From: a virus
Length of the DNA: 50,096 bases
Direction: 5' to 3' (one strand)
Virus record (IMG/VR): IMGVR_UViG_3300042115_000030
Coordinates: 1-50,096 of that record
Shown: positions 7,172 through 15,109 of the stretch, piece after piece
Layout of the letters: each line of letters begins with the position of its first letter
How positions within the stretch are numbered: the stretch's first letter is position 1
Program-made: the position numbers and the translations under genes
Notes under the pieces: model-generated
Told to the model about the DNA's origin: nothing
The model's database searches: none
What the model saw: the letters and a program-made list of their open reading frames with translations, nothing else

Positions 7172-8839
7172 TCATAAAAAGAGCATCGTAAATTTTTTGT
7201 GCGCTGCCGGCGGGTTAAGTGCCATCAGACTGACTGCGTTGAAGAGCGCCATAACCGGGTCAATCTTGGCTGAGCCCGAAGCCTGTTTGGTGATCAGGAT
7301 AGAGTTCGCCCGTGGCTCAACACGGCAGTTGGAGACGCACCACGACATCAAAGGCTGCTCGGCGTGCTTCAACTTCCCTTCAGCTAGGCGTCGCTCCGTG
7401 GTCTTGATCGCGCCCCCGAGCTTCCAACCCTGGCTGATACCGACGATCTTGTCTTCGGGAATTCCCCTTGAGACTAGTTCGTCGAAGATGGCCCCGATCC
7501 CGACCGGGTCTACGCCGATTTTATCCAGGAGGCCGGATTCGTAAACGCGCTCTACGATGTCGCACACTTCCGTGACATCTTCGCCTATGCGTTTCACTAG
7601 AACTAAATCTTTGTCTCTGCTGAAATCGTGGAAGCGCGAGGCCTCCTGCTTGTTCCGGGCAAGCGCGGAAGGATGCGCCCATGCGCCGGCCCACGTAAGC
7701 CAGTTTCCGGTGTCCTTCTCCCTCCCGACCAGGGAGAGCCCTAGCAAGTCGTCCAGGCCGCCGCCGTCGATCCCTACGTCGATCACCTCGCAGCGGTCGA
7801 GCATTGAATCGAGCGTAACGCTCTTGTCGGACTGCTCCTGCCAGAAGTCCGCGCCGGCCCACCGGTCAGAGCGCAGCGCCAGGCCGATCTCAATGTTCAG
7901 AAATTTGCTCAAGAAGCCGAGGACCGATTCTTCGCCGGTCTCCTGAGCTTTGGAATATTCGCGCTCCAGGTAACCGCGATCGACGGAATAACCCATGTTC
8001 GGGTTGACGACGTGAAAGTTTTCCGCGTTGCGCGCTTCGCCGGAATCCAGCATGTGCTGTGGGAATTCGTAGATCACCGGCAGGAAGCGTTTGTCGTCGA
8101 TCCGACCGTCGCGCACGCCTCGGGCGTACATAAGCTTTTGGCGGAACACTCCCGCAGGCGGTTTATCAGATTGCGTGGTCAAGTAGATGATGCAACCCTC
8201 GGGCCGGGCAATCAGCCCGCCTGTCGCTTCACGGAACATGTTTTCCGCGTTTGGCATGGCGCCGAACTGATGAATCTCGTCGATCAGCACGAAACTGGCT
8301 TTCTTGCCCGACACGGTGTTCGAGTCAGCCGCTACCACTTTCAGCGTGGCGCCTGTGCCGCGGTGGGTGATCGTGCGCAAGTGGTCCTGCACCTGCAGCA
8401 GTTCGGCCAGTTCGGGGTCGTGCTTCACCATGTCGCGCGCGGGCGCATACGCGTTATTAGCTACTTCAATAGTCGGCGCGAGGATGATCATTTCCGCAGA
8501 CGTTCGCCAGTTGCGGATCAGCAGCGTCAACATGATGGCCGCCGCGATCGTCGACTTGGAATTCTTCTTCGGGATCGTCAGCATGAATTCTTTGATGTGC
8601 CGGATACCCGAGTCCGGGTCGTAGGCCCCGAACACAGAACCCGCGAAGTCACTGACCCACGGGGCACATGCTTCGCCGATGGTCGGGCTACCCGGCGCGT
8701 CGACGATCCGAAGCTGCTGCATAACGTCCAGTCCGGCTAGGGCTTCATCAGGGAAAAGTGGCGCACACGGCAGGAGGCTACGCCCTGCGACGATATCGGC
8801 TTCCCATGTTGGGTTCCACGTAGTCCACTCAAGCTGCAT
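7172..8839 (-). CDS. terL: Terminase large subunit
   Basis: 555 residues. The N-terminal ATPase has a Walker A-type loop in LTIPKKNSKST (about 87-97), the adenine-side segment MIILAPTIEVANNAY, Walker B FVLIDEIHQF and the coupling motif IYLTTQSDKPP. The C-terminal RNase H-like nuclease begins around DVGIDGGGLDDLLGL and includes VDPVGIGAIFDEL. It is the motor and nuclease that cuts concatemers and fills the prohead, docking on the portal. The start overlaps the end of an inserted HNH gene that separates it from TerS. GAGG sits 9 nt upstream of the ATG. Confidence 0.93.
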   Translation of the reverse strand: MQLEWTTWNPTWEADIVAGRSLLPCAPLFPDEALAGLDVMQQLRIVDAPGSPTIGEACAPWVSDFAGSVFGAYDPDSGIRHIKEFMLTIPKKNSKSTIAAAIMLTLLIRNWRTSAEMIILAPTIEVANNAYAPARDMVKHDPELAELLQVQDHLRTITHRGTGATLKVVAADSNTVSGKKASFVLIDEIHQFGAMPNAENMFREATGGLIARPEGCIIYLTTQSDKPPAGVFRQKLMYARGVRDGRIDDKRFLPVIYEFPQHMLDSGEARNAENFHVVNPNMGYSVDRGYLEREYSKAQETGEESVLGFLSKFLNIEIGLALRSDRWAGADFWQEQSDKSVTLDSMLDRCEVIDVGIDGGGLDDLLGLSLVGREKDTGNWLTWAGAWAHPSALARNKQEASRFHDFSRDKDLVLVKRIGEDVTEVCDIVERVYESGLLDKIGVDPVGIGAIFDELVSRGIPEDKIVGISQGWKLGGAIKTTERRLAEGKLKHAEQPLMSWCVSNCRVEPRANSILITKQASGSAKIDPVMALFNAVSLMALNPPAAHKKFTMLFL

Positions 8840-9737
8840 ATCGGTTCGCCTCGTAATAGAGTTCGTTCCACAGCTCAGTGAAGTTGGCCGGGAGGGTATC
8901 GCGCTTCAGGCGATTATCTAAACGCCAGAGCGGTTGCAAGTTTTTCAGGTTCCAGCACATCTTGAATTCCAAGGAATCCTCTGATTTAGGGCGGAAGAAA
9001 GACACAGGGATTATGTGATCTATCTCTATTTCGCCCGCCATGAAACGTTCCCACGTCATACCTTCGGTGAATTGCCGTTCAAGATGTTTATGCAAATCCG
9101 CCGCACTAAAAGATAGGAGTTTAATCCACGAAGCGTCTAGCCTAGCTCTTCCAAGGCTGTTTCGCACGGAGCTGGAAACCCGCATATGAATAGCAAAGGC
9201 TGGATCCGTACGCCTCTTGATTTTCTGCTGGGCGAGTTTACGCGGAGCATTTTTAGCGTAATAGGCTCTTGCTCGTTCCCTTAATTCTTCGGGGTTCTCC
9301 CTAGCCCTCTTAGCGTGCGCCGCCCGTAGACAATCGACGCATGAAGCCGTAAGCCCATAGCTGCCGCAGGAAGATTTATTGAAATACGCGCGAGTGGCCG
9401 GGAGAATACTTGCGCACTTAGAGCAACACTTTTCCAGGGGCATGCTGCTTGAGATTCTCTCCTGTAGACGTGCTGCAGCCTCTATCTTGCGCACCTGCTT
9501 TAGCGCCTGCCATTCGTCCGTAGCTTTTCTAGCCCTCCTCTTGGCGACCTCCGAATCTCTCTGGGTATGGTATTTCGCCTTGGTTTGAGCATTCCTGCAA
9601 ACTTTACACAAGGCTTTCCTCCCGTCCGGGTATTCTTTCCCTACGGGGTACTCAATTCGTGGTTTTGCTTCGGAACACTTTGTGCAAACTTTTAGTTCGC
9701 TGAGGAGGGTTGGTTGTGTAGAATTCGCTGCAGCCAT
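8829..9737 (-). CDS. HNH endonuclease inserted between terminase subunit genes
   Basis: 302 residues from the ATG at 9737 (GAGGTG upstream); an open frame extends further to 9803 but would run through a hairpin. Two zinc-ribbon-like cysteine sets (CTKCSEAKP...CKVC and CCSKCASILP...CVDC) and a basic helical linker precede a C-terminal HNH nuclease, EIEIDHIIPVSFF then NLKNLQPLWRLDNRLK. Such free-standing nucleases are typical homing genes. It overlaps the TerL start by 11 bp, so TerL translation may be coupled to it. Confidence 0.8.
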   Translation of the reverse strand: MAAANSTQPTLLSELKVCTKCSEAKPRIEYPVGKEYPDGRKALCKVCRNAQTKAKYHTQRDSEVAKRRARKATDEWQALKQVRKIEAAARLQERISSSMPLEKCCSKCASILPATRAYFNKSSCGSYGLTASCVDCLRAAHAKRARENPEELRERARAYYAKNAPRKLAQQKIKRRTDPAFAIHMRVSSSVRNSLGRARLDASWIKLLSFSAADLHKHLERQFTEGMTWERFMAGEIEIDHIIPVSFFRPKSEDSLEFKMCWNLKNLQPLWRLDNRLKRDTLPANFTELWNELYYEANRYAA

Positions 9738-9764
9738 GAAGCACCTCAGATGCGGATCGGTAAG

Positions 9765-9797
9765 AAACCCCGTAGGTGTTAGCGCACCGCGGGGTTT
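9765..9797. terminator. Hairpin downstream of terS
   Basis: Arms AAACCCCG (9765-9772) and CGGGGTTT (9790-9797) pair perfectly. The loop can extend the stem (GGTG with CACC). On the - strand the hairpin follows the TerS stop by about 8 nt and is trailed by TTTCTT. On the + strand it is trailed by TTTTGT. It may terminate or attenuate transcription between TerS and the inserted HNH-TerL pair. Confidence 0.55.
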
Positions 9798-9804
9798 TGT
9801 CATT

Positions 9805-10302
9805 CTACTTCTCGGTGTTGTTCACGACAAGCTTCGGCGGTGCGGCCAGGGCGAATCTTCCGCCGGCCGACGCGCCTTTCGCTGCATCCGTTAGTTTTTC
9901 CTTCTTGCCCTTCTCCCCCATCTTGGCGTGCTCAAAGGGCAGCAGCGCTTTCGCTGCTTCGAGCCTAGCCTTTACCCCGGCCTTCGGGCAATTCATCAGT
10001 GCGGCCAGGAAGACTTTCGGATCGTCAGTTTCCGGAATTTCGACCGTCACAATATCCGGTTCGGAAGGGTCGCCGGTAGCCTCCGGCTTACCCGCGGTTC
10101 CCGCCTTAGTACCAATGCCGATGGCGGCTAGTGCCGCCACGATTGCTGGGTGTTTACGCATACGATGGCCCGCAGCTTTGGCGGTCTTGGCGCTGAGTCC
10201 CGCGCTGATTGCGGCTTGCTCAGGCTTCTCGCCACGCAGAGTCGCCTTGAAGAAAAGTTCTTGCGTTTCGTTGAGCATTGCGTCGGTCCTGTTGTTACTC
10301 AT
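9805..10302 (-). CDS. terS: Terminase small subunit
   Basis: 165 residues. The N-terminal part LNETQELFFKATLRGEKPEQ then AAISAGLSAKTAKAAGHRM is the helix-turn-helix of small terminases that binds the packaging start site. Residues 90-140 are helical (KVFLAALMNCPKAGVKARLE), the oligomerisation region, with a basic Lys/Gly-rich tail. It lies upstream of TerL as usual, but an HNH gene and a hairpin intervene. The 309-bp non-coding stretch just upstream is a natural place for its binding site. Confidence 0.88.
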   Translation of the reverse strand: MSNNRTDAMLNETQELFFKATLRGEKPEQAAISAGLSAKTAKAAGHRMRKHPAIVAALAAIGIGTKAGTAGKPEATGDPSEPDIVTVEIPETDDPKVFLAALMNCPKAGVKARLEAAKALLPFEHAKMGEKGKKEKLTDAAKGASAGGRFALAAPPKLVVNNTEK

Positions 10303-10611
10303 GCGCCTAGGCTAACACGGGTAACAAAGCATGCAGGTTTTATTCCCTCTCGAAGGGGTCGGCGCGATCAGGGCAGGAGGTCGGCCCGTAGCACGCCAAC
10401 TCCCCCCGGTAGTGAGAATCCGTCGCATTTGGACGCCATTTTGCACCAAATCCGTGCAGAAACGCGCTTGAAGCACGTCACTCACGTCGTTGCATGGGTT
10501 TCACTCGCATTTGAGTCATGCATTTTGCACGAAGGCTGCGTCGAACGCGCAACCGTTGCGGATTGGTAGGTGGTGTGGGGGTGGCGCAGCGTAGGAGCTG
10601 CGCCTTTGGTG
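10303..10611. other. 309-bp non-coding region upstream of terS with direct repeats; candidate packaging site
   Basis: No convincing gene on either strand. It contains a diverged pair of direct repeats at 10423-10446 and 10505-10530. Both begin TCGCATTTG and end CATTTTGCAC; the latter 10-mer is identical at 10437-10446 and 10521-10530. Further GTGCA words lie between. Iterated motifs beside the terminase small subunit gene are characteristic of cos/pac regions. The assignment is by position only. The promoter for terS may also lie here, but no convincing -35/-10 pair was found. Confidence 0.5.
10583..10604. other. Perfect 8-bp stem hairpin after HNH gene
   Basis: GGCGCAGC (10583-10590), a 6-nt loop and GCTGCGCC (10597-10604). 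It follows the stop of the HNH gene on the - strand by 7 nt. No T-run follows on that strand and only TTT on the other, so termination strength is uncertain. Confidence 0.5.
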
Positions 10612-11214
10612 TCAGGCGGGGAGGGCTCGGTAGGCCTGCATCTGCTCTACGAAGACGGGGAACGCCTCGGTGCGCATACGGCGTAGGAAGGGCAGCAAAG
10701 AGCCTCTAGCCCTGTTGCAGTCATTGCACGACACCACGAGGTTGGAGGGGGTGTTGTTGGCCTTCTGTTCGTCCAGGTGGTCGACTACCGCGGTCTTCCA
10801 CTCTAGATCCACACCACACCAGAAGCAGCCCGGGCATTGGCCCTTATGCTCGACATAGGCAACGTGCCTGTGCTCGTACACACAGCCTTTGGTGTCAGAT
10901 AGCGGGTGCGTCTGATCGAGCAGCTTGATGTACCCGGCTGATGTGGTGTAGCGGCCGCCAGCGTGGCGCGGTGTAGCTACACCGGTGCGGCGTATGCGGA
11001 TGTAGTGCTTCTCGCAGTGCTGCGCCTTACGTGTCGCCTTCCCCTCGCAACCCTCAATAGCGCACGGGCCTAGCAGAGCAACTCGGGCCGCAGCGTGTCT
11101 CTTCTTAAGCTTCTCACGGCAGGGTGCCGAGCAATGCTTACGATCCGCGCCTTTGCGTATTTCGTAGGAGAAGTGCTCACCACATTCCGGGCAAGTCTTA
11201 GTCCTGATTCGCAT
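10612..11214 (-). CDS. HNH homing endonuclease
   Basis: 200 residues. N-terminal zinc-finger-like cysteines (CPECGEHF...CSAPC) and a second Cys/His set (CAIEGCEG...CEKH) precede an HNH core: CFWCGVDLEWKTAVVDHLDE, NNTPSNLVVSCNDCN. It is the HNH arrangement with DH, N and paired cysteines seen in free-standing homing nucleases. It sits between the packaging HNH gene and terS, separated from them by 3 bp and by the non-coding region respectively. Confidence 0.8.
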   Translation of the reverse strand: MRIRTKTCPECGEHFSYEIRKGADRKHCSAPCREKLKKRHAAARVALLGPCAIEGCEGKATRKAQHCEKHYIRIRRTGVATPRHAGGRYTTSAGYIKLLDQTHPLSDTKGCVYEHRHVAYVEHKGQCPGCFWCGVDLEWKTAVVDHLDEQKANNTPSNLVVSCNDCNRARGSLLPFLRRMRTEAFPVFVEQMQAYRALPA

Positions 11215-11217
11215 CGT

Positions 11218-11571
11218 CTATCCTCGTCTGTTAACGCCTAATCCGCCTTCATCGGCGGTTTTCTTATTGTGGCATGACACGCATAAACTTTGCCAATTAT
11301 TTTGACTATCCCAGAACAGCTTCATGTCACCTCGATGGTCAACGATGTGATCAACCACGGTGGCCTCAGTCACCTTGCCCTGCGCCTGGCACATCACGCA
11401 GAGAACGTTCCTCTCCAAGAACTTCAGCCTGTAGCGCTGCCACTTCCCACCGTAACCGCGCTGCGCTGTGGTCAGCCCTTCACGCCATGCGTCAGGGTTC
11501 AGCATCTGCACCGACTGCGTACTGACCTCACGCGCACGAGTGGGCTGCATGGTGACCCTAGATTTTGTCAT
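11218..11571 (-). CDS. Packaging-associated HNH endonuclease
   Basis: 117 residues with a compact HNH fold: GGKWQRYRLKFLERN, CVMCQAQGKVTEATVVDHI, DHRGDMKLFWDSQNNWQSLC, SCHNKKTADE. Small HNH proteins with this RG-x(4)-W...HRGD...LFWD signature lie beside terminase genes in many HK97-like phages, and in HK97 (gp74) the nuclease is needed for packaging-linked DNA cleavage. It probably works with TerS/TerL rather than being a homing enzyme. The start coincides with the stop of the next HNH-like gene. Confidence 0.85.
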   Translation of the reverse strand: MTKSRVTMQPTRAREVSTQSVQMLNPDAWREGLTTAQRGYGGKWQRYRLKFLERNVLCVMCQAQGKVTEATVVDHIVDHRGDMKLFWDSQNNWQSLCVSCHNKKTADEGGLGVNRRG

Positions 11572-12038
11572 TACTCAGTATCCTTCAACATGCCAAGCAC
11601 CGCGCGGTATCCACCTCGGTATTCGATCCGACGTATCAAGGACTCCGTCTTACGCATGGCCGAACCAACGTGGCTACGCAGGTTTCGACCGAGGTCTTCT
11701 AAGTCCTCCTCAGCCCACGTGTAGCCAACGTCCCTTCTGCCTAGCTTCTTGCGTAGCAGACTCTTGGCCTCGTCAATTCGGGAGAGGATATCCGTCTGTA
11801 GCGTAGAGCCGAGCATTTGGTTGCAAGGCCGACATGTCTTGGCTAGCAGGTACATCTCTCGGTTAACGCCGAGGCCCCGGTACTGGACGATCTTGGATAG
11901 CGGCGGGACGTGGTCTACAGCATCAGCAGGATCACCGCAGTACACGCACAAAGGCCATCCCATTTCGGATCTTTCAGCCGGAGCCGAGGAGTAGAGAAAG
12001 TTGTAGACCTTGTAGAGTTCATCTCTATTTTGACTCAT
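11571..12038 (-). CDS. HNH-like zinc-binding nuclease, putative
   Basis: 155 residues. CVYCGDPADAVDHVPPLS and the later CRPCNQMLG give the Cys-x2-Cys, Asp-His and Cys-x2-Cys arrangement of an HNH/beta-beta-alpha-metal domain. The rest is a helical basic region (EAKSLLRKKLGRRDVGY...SLIRRIEYRGGY). It is close to the packaging genes and overlaps the small zinc-finger gene upstream by 14 bp. It could be a second packaging-related nuclease or a mobile one. Activity is unverified. Confidence 0.65.
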   Translation of the reverse strand: MSQNRDELYKVYNFLYSSAPAERSEMGWPLCVYCGDPADAVDHVPPLSKIVQYRGLGVNREMYLLAKTCRPCNQMLGSTLQTDILSRIDEAKSLLRKKLGRRDVGYTWAEEDLEDLGRNLRSHVGSAMRKTESLIRRIEYRGGYRAVLGMLKDTE

Positions 12039-12189
12039 TGCGCAGCTCCCGAAGCTCAGCCAATTCCTTTTTTACTTTGGCGTAATGCGCTCGGCTACGG
12101 CATGCACCGCAGCAGAAGAGCGCATCAGATCGGGAGTTTTTGAACTGGCCTTGGCATGTAGGGCAGGTACGCGTTGTTTTTTGCTTCAT
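12025..12189 (-). CDS. Small zinc-finger protein
   Basis: 54 residues: MKQKTTRTCPTCQGQF, then FCCGACRSRAHY and a Lys/Glu-rich helix. It has the paired cysteines of a treble-clef/zinc ribbon. It is the first gene after the strong leftward promoter at 12233-12261. AGGA lies upstream of the ATG, and its 3' end overlaps the HNH-like gene by 14 bp, so the two are probably co-translated. Function unknown. Confidence 0.65.
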   Translation of the reverse strand: MKQKTTRTCPTCQGQFKNSRSDALFCCGACRSRAHYAKVKKELAELRELRNESK

Positions 12190-12232
12190 CTTGGGCATCC
12201 TAGGCGCGTAAGAGACGTTTAAACGGGTCTTA

Positions 12233-12261
12233 AGTATCTAGCCTAGGGTTTCCGTTGTCAA
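12233..12261 (-). promoter_or_regulatory. Leftward promoter for packaging/structural operon
   Basis: On the - strand the consensus -35 TTGACA (12261-12256), a 17-nt spacer and -10 GATACT (12238-12233) precede the small zinc-finger gene by about 45 nt. It is the best sigma70-like match noticed in the left arm. The TGA stop of the upstream gene lies inside the -35 box. Confidence 0.65.
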
Positions 12262-12563
12262 CGGCTATTCAAGCCTGAAGGACGGCGATTGAGTACCGGC
12301 GTCTCAACCTGTTCCGCGGAGACCTCTGGTGCCCTACCTTGGGCGGCGATCTCCTCTAGCGCCACGCATACGCGCTCCAGCAAAGCGTGGTGGCCTGTCT
12401 GTAGCTCAACGTCGACGCCTGCCGGCAGAACCAAGGGTTCAACGCCCAAGGCATCAGCTGTCGGGCTGATCACCGATAACAGGCTGTCGATCAGGTCCGC
12501 TGTCGCGGCGCCTTTCAACTTCAGCACCAGTAATCCGTTGCTTGAGTTCTTCGAATCGTTCAT
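12258..12563 (-). CDS. Small hypothetical protein
   Basis: 101 residues. A core resembling a conserved small phage protein (LLVLKLKGAATADLIDSLLS, then ADALGVEPLVLPAGVDVELQ) precedes a helical tail. No catalytic motif. It overlaps the upstream small cysteine protein by 110 bp in another frame. The protein-like beta-alpha pattern supports this frame. The ATG at 12563 follows no obvious strong ribosome binding site. Confidence 0.6.
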   Translation of the reverse strand: MNDSKNSSNGLLVLKLKGAATADLIDSLLSVISPTADALGVEPLVLPAGVDVELQTGHHALLERVCVALEEIAAQGRAPEVSAEQVETPVLNRRPSGLNSR

Positions 12564-12624
12564 TGGCTAAGTCCAATAGTTTTTTGAGTTTCGCCCGACG
12601 TCGAGCGCATCCGGAACATGCCAT
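12454..12624 (-). CDS. Small cysteine-motif protein
   Basis: 56 residues from the ATG at 12624, which is preceded by GGAG at 8 nt; the frame also permits starts at 12711 or 12720. It begins MACSGCARRRAKLKKLLDLA (a CxxC knuckle followed by a basic amphipathic helix). Its 3' half overlaps the next gene in a different frame. Probably real but the start and the extent of the overlap are uncertain. Confidence 0.45.
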   Translation of the reverse strand: MACSGCARRRAKLKKLLDLANERFEELKQRITGAEVERRRDSGPDRQPVIGDQPDS

Positions 12625-12782
12625 GGGTTCCGCTCCATGTGGTGAGTGATCAGCGTACCCGTAAACCGCGAACCAGTGGAAGGCGTCTCGGCCAGTGGTC
12701 GTGATCTGCATTACGCGCAATTCTTGCGGGTTTATGTAATCTGCATTTCTTGCGTCTTCAGTGTTGCGTTGCTCGAAAACAG

Positions 12783-12871
12783 GGTTGCACGTTGCACACC
12801 CCTAAAGGGGAGTGTGTGCAATGCAACCTTAACCGAGTTGCAAATAAGCAATTTGCAACCCTATTTGCAAC
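12783..12871. repeat. Iteron cluster with nested inverted repeats; candidate replication origin
   Basis: In 89 bp the word TTGCA or its complement TGCAA occurs at least seven times. GGTTGCACGTTGCACA (12783-12798) is mirrored by GTGTGCAATGCAACC (12814-12828) around CCCC-TAAA-GGGG. GTTGCAAAT (12837-12845) is mirrored by ATTTGCAAC (12851-12859), which repeats directly at 12863-12871. It lies immediately downstream of the primase-helicase gene. Iterons with hairpins beside a replication initiator gene suggest an origin; a regulatory or termination role is the alternative. Confidence 0.6.
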
Positions 12872-12881
12872 GCAACCTTCA

Positions 12882-14852
12882 TCATTCTGCATTTTCTGCG
12901 GATAAGAAAAGGCTCCCGTTTTCCTCGAAAATAGCGCCTTTCTCCAAAAGCGTTTCCATTGCGCGTTTAAAAGCTTGATTTTTGTAGCTCTGCCGCTTGC
13001 TAGGATCGAACTGTGCGCAGAATTCAGCTTGAACCCTGGCCGTTTCGACCCCTGCTTTCTCGTCTGACAAGCCAAAAACGTTATGAAGAGCGTCCAAGAA
13101 TGCCAGTTCGTTAGCTCCGGTCTTCTTTTTAGGCTCCGGTTTAGCCTGTCCGGCGCCCTTGAATTCGACGATACAGCTAGTGATATCGTCGCCGTCCTCG
13201 TCTTCTCCGAGGATGACGGTGTGAAGTTTGAATAGATAACCGATGCCCTCAACGCCGTCCTTCATCTTGCTGGTAGTGATGCTGCGGGTGTCGTTGCTCC
13301 GCTCTACCTTGATCTCTACGTCACAAGCCGCCTTGATACTGGAGTGCCCGCGGGAACCCTTAGAGGCGTCCTTACCGCTGTGGTGCACCAGAAGAACCAT
13401 GGCGTCGCAACGGCGGGCTATGCGCTTGCACTCGGCCAAGGCGATACCTACGTCCATGCCATTGTTCTCATCGGCGCCAGACATAACCTGGGCGAAGGTA
13501 TCCATGACAATAAGGTCGTAGGGCTCACGTTGTCGAATCTCGCTAATCAGGTCGGTGATCTGCGCCACATTAGTAAGGTTAGGCGTGATGTCGTAAATGA
13601 CGTCCATACCAATCCGAGGGATCGCCTGCTGATGGCAGTAGGCCTTGATGCGCTGCCGGAAGCCCGAGACGCCTTCAGCGACCACGTAGAGGACGCGACC
13701 TTTAGATACCCGATGACCGTTCCAGAACTCCATGCCGCGGCATATAGCGGCACTCAGGTCTAACATGGCGAAGGACTTGCCGGAACCGGATTCGCCGAAC
13801 AGCACCCCAAGGTTAGCTTTAGGCAAGAAGCCCTTGACTAACCATTTTAGGCTCGACTCTTGCGCTGCGAAATCGTCGTCCGAGGTGATCTTGAACTTGC
13901 CGCCTTTCTGCTCCGGCAGGACTTCAAACTCGTCCGCGGAAGCCGTCTCCAATCCCGTTTCGCCGCCGGCTTCACGGATCATCTTCAAGACCGTACCCAT
14001 GGTTGTGTATTCGGCGGTCGTGTTGATTCCAAAGGAATCCCAACGCGCTTTGCCGAACTCCATGCCGCCATACTTAGGCGAATGGGCGGACCAGTCGTCC
14101 CACAGGTCGAAGCCGTCACCAAACGTCTGGTGATGGACAGCCATGCCGATGTTGCGCCAGTCCTCGTACCCGAGATCATCGGGCAGCTTGTGCAGCAGCT
14201 CTGTTACCTGCTCCGGCGAAAGCGGCAAAGGTGGCTTGCCGTCGCCCTCGTATTTATCCCGTAGCTCTTTGACGCGAAGGAAGCGTTTTAGGCTATAGGC
14301 GCGGTGGATATCCTTAACAGGCGCTAGGGTGTTCTGATCACCCATCAGCTCAGTCAGGTCGGTGATGTTCCCTGTGAACGTAACGAACCCCTTTGAGTGG
14401 AAGACCTCATATCCGAACTTGTCCTCAGGATTGCGTGCAGGGCTGTCCTTGTCGTCTGGGATCACGCCAGAGAAGAAAGCCCGAATGCCATTGCCGGAGG
14501 GGCTGTACTCAGCGTAGGAGCCTTCGGTCAGCTCTTCGACCAGGGTGTCTACCTTGCCGTCGATCACGCAGTCGTCGAAGTCCAAGGCGGTTATGCCGAA
14601 CTCAGGCATCAATGCGAAGCCCACGCCCGCGAAGTCATGCTTCTCCGCAGCCGCTTTAGCCTCTTCAAATGTGACGAGCAAAGCCCGGTCTTCATCGGAG
14701 CAATGGGTGTGCTTGCGGACAATTCCTGAAACGTAGTAAGGCATTTTTGCGGCTTTCGGGCGGCCAGGTTTGCGCACCCACCTCCAGACAAGCCAGCCTT
14801 TCAAATCCCGCATAGCGTCGGGCGCCTGCAGGTTCTCAAATTTCTTTGCCAT
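12882..14852 (-). CDS. Primase-helicase (prim-pol-like domain plus RepA-type AAA ATPase)
   Basis: 656 residues from the ATG at 14852 (a GTG at 14867 is possible). Residues 1-190 resemble the NrS-1/prim-pol-like primase domain: GWLVWRW, GVGFALMPEFGITALDFDDC (acidic catalytic pair), and YSPSGNGIRAFF. Residues 205-300 resemble PriCT-2 (DDLGYEDWRNIGMAVHH...WDDWS). Then a RecA-like helicase follows, with Walker A GESGSGKS at about 353-360, Walker B YDLIVMDTFAQ at about 445-455, and LLVHHSGKDASKGSRG. It is expected to prime and unwind phage DNA, acting with the polymerase on the right arm. The candidate origin lies directly after it. Confidence 0.88.
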   Translation of the reverse strand: MAKKFENLQAPDAMRDLKGWLVWRWVRKPGRPKAAKMPYYVSGIVRKHTHCSDEDRALLVTFEEAKAAAEKHDFAGVGFALMPEFGITALDFDDCVIDGKVDTLVEELTEGSYAEYSPSGNGIRAFFSGVIPDDKDSPARNPEDKFGYEVFHSKGFVTFTGNITDLTELMGDQNTLAPVKDIHRAYSLKRFLRVKELRDKYEGDGKPPLPLSPEQVTELLHKLPDDLGYEDWRNIGMAVHHQTFGDGFDLWDDWSAHSPKYGGMEFGKARWDSFGINTTAEYTTMGTVLKMIREAGGETGLETASADEFEVLPEQKGGKFKITSDDDFAAQESSLKWLVKGFLPKANLGVLFGESGSGKSFAMLDLSAAICRGMEFWNGHRVSKGRVLYVVAEGVSGFRQRIKAYCHQQAIPRIGMDVIYDITPNLTNVAQITDLISEIRQREPYDLIVMDTFAQVMSGADENNGMDVGIALAECKRIARRCDAMVLLVHHSGKDASKGSRGHSSIKAACDVEIKVERSNDTRSITTSKMKDGVEGIGYLFKLHTVILGEDEDGDDITSCIVEFKGAGQAKPEPKKKTGANELAFLDALHNVFGLSDEKAGVETARVQAEFCAQFDPSKRQSYKNQAFKRAMETLLEKGAIFEENGSLFLSAENAE

Positions 14853-14870
14853 CTTCGAGGCACCCACGGC

Positions 14871-15098
14871 TTATAGCTCTGACGAGATGTCGATCTCGAC
14901 TAATTCTTTACGGGCTTCCATCATGGAATCCGCCATATAGAAGGACAAACGCGCAAGCGAGCGTCTGTGTCCATCGGAGTATGAGACCGTCGGGTCTTTT
15001 TCCTTTAGCTCTTTGAACCGTACCATCCATTGACTCAAAGCCACGGCGGCGAACTGATCGCGAATCAGCATCTCTTCTCGGGTGTATTTCTTACTCAT
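14871..15098 (-). CDS. Small hypothetical protein
   Basis: 75 residues, mostly helical and charged (MSKKYTREEMLIRDQFAAVA, then MVRFKELKEKDPTVSYSD and ARLSFYMADSMMEARKEL). No known motif. It sits between the Cro-like regulator and the primase-helicase gene in the same transcription unit, with short gaps on both sides. A replication or regulatory accessory role can only be guessed. Confidence 0.6.
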   Translation of the reverse strand: MSKKYTREEMLIRDQFAAVALSQWMVRFKELKEKDPTVSYSDGHRRSLARLSFYMADSMMEARKELVEIDISSEL

Positions 15099-15109
15099 GT
15101 CGGGAATCC

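Noticed and set aside
8012-8740. 242-residue + strand frame over the large terminase
   Set aside because: Antisense shadow; the terminase motifs on the - strand are intact.
12758-13252. 164-residue frame on the - strand across the iteron region
   Set aside because: It overlaps the conserved primase-helicase C-terminus in another frame and has low-complexity, protein-unlike sequence.
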